Under the pieces are notes generated by a model. It searched no databases. It saw only the letters and a list, made by a program, of their open reading frames with translations, and was not told the origin of the DNA. A program made the position numbers and the translations under genes. A DNA stretch of 6,454 nt, taken from the NCBI GenBank assembly GCA_035316885.1, contig DATHII010000039.1:1-6454 (forward strand), written 5' to 3'. Source of the DNA: DASRTE01 sp035316885 (lineage in GTDB: Bacteria > Actinomycetota > Actinomycetes > Jiangellales > Jiangellaceae). Positions 6,299 to 6,454 of this stretch are shown in pieces (within the stretch, counting starts at the first letter, position 1; each line of letters starts with the position of its first letter).

Positions 6299-6454
6299 GG
6301 CTCCGCCCTGCATGCACCGGGCCCTGTTGGCCGTGATCGACACCGACAACGGCAAGCTGGTCAGGTGCCCAGCGTGCTCATGTCCAGGTACTCAGGGCGT
6401 GGGGATGGCCGTGGAGAGTCTCTAGCTGCACCGATCCTCCGCCTCCTCTGCCGC
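6299..6454. other. Window edge with no convincing gene
   Basis: Two weak + strand reading frames exist. One starts at ATG 6312 and ends with TAG at 6423-6425 (37 residues, beginning MHRALLAVIDTDNGKLVRC and containing CPACSCP); its first half reads like real protein and has a Cys cluster, but there is no ribosome site. The other starts at ATG 6284 and stays open to the window end (57 codons), but its Arg/Gly-rich translation resembles no family. A plus-strand TACTAT at 6270-6275 could serve as a -10 for a leaderless transcript from 6284. I see no RNA gene, repeat or mobile-element end here. Confidence 0.25.

Noticed and set aside
6284..6454. Partial + strand gene running off the window from ATG 6284
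   Set aside because: Open for 57 codons, but without ribosome site or recognisable protein features; too short to support in GC-rich DNA.
1..6454. CRISPR array or tandem-repeat locus
   Set aside because: No regularly spaced repeats of 20 bases or more were seen; only short promoter-region repeats at 3864-3970.

Overview
The window is GC-rich and most likely comes from an actinobacterial (Actinomycetota) chromosome or a metagenome bin of one. The reasons are the codon use, GAGG-type ribosome binding sites, an MscS channel of the style common in high-GC Gram-positives, a large secreted subtilase, and a TGTGA-N6-TCACA Crp/GlxR-type site. The genus cannot be named from sequence alone.

Left edge (1-888): a broken transposase gene on the + strand. 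It has a good ribosome binding site and start, then an amber codon where the family has Trp, then a 1-base deletion that shifts the frame just before the first catalytic Asp. Recognisable homology fades near 650-690, so no complete catalytic domain remains. It is followed by a 25-base stretch reading on the - strand like the 3' end of a tRNA (T arm plus acceptor strand) with no 5' part, and then by a perfect 12-bp hairpin. Together these look like the scarred edge of a formerly mobile region.

Right part (889-6106): three intact genes, all on the - strand. In transcription order they are an MscS-family mechanosensitive channel (6106 to 5105), an alpha/beta-fold hydrolase (4994 to 3993) and a 984-residue secreted subtilisin-like protease (3843 to 889). 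The channel and hydrolase are 110 bases apart with a small hairpin between them and may share a transcript. The protease has its own 149-base upstream region with repeated short motifs and a strong ribosome binding site, and ends in the 12-bp hairpin, so it is probably a separate unit. I see no strong functional link among the three; the protease acts outside the cell, the channel in the membrane, and the hydrolase probably in the cytoplasm.

Right edge (6107-6454): no convincing gene. It contains the best regulatory signal of the window: a near-consensus sigma-70-type promoter facing the channel gene, with a perfect TGTGA-N6-TCACA palindrome at its predicted transcription start. This suggests Crp/cAMP-type repression of the mscS-hydrolase unit. 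I found no clearly new multi-gene system; the points most worth a second look are the Crp-type operator, the transposase/tRNA scar, and the plant-cucumisin-like architecture of the protease.
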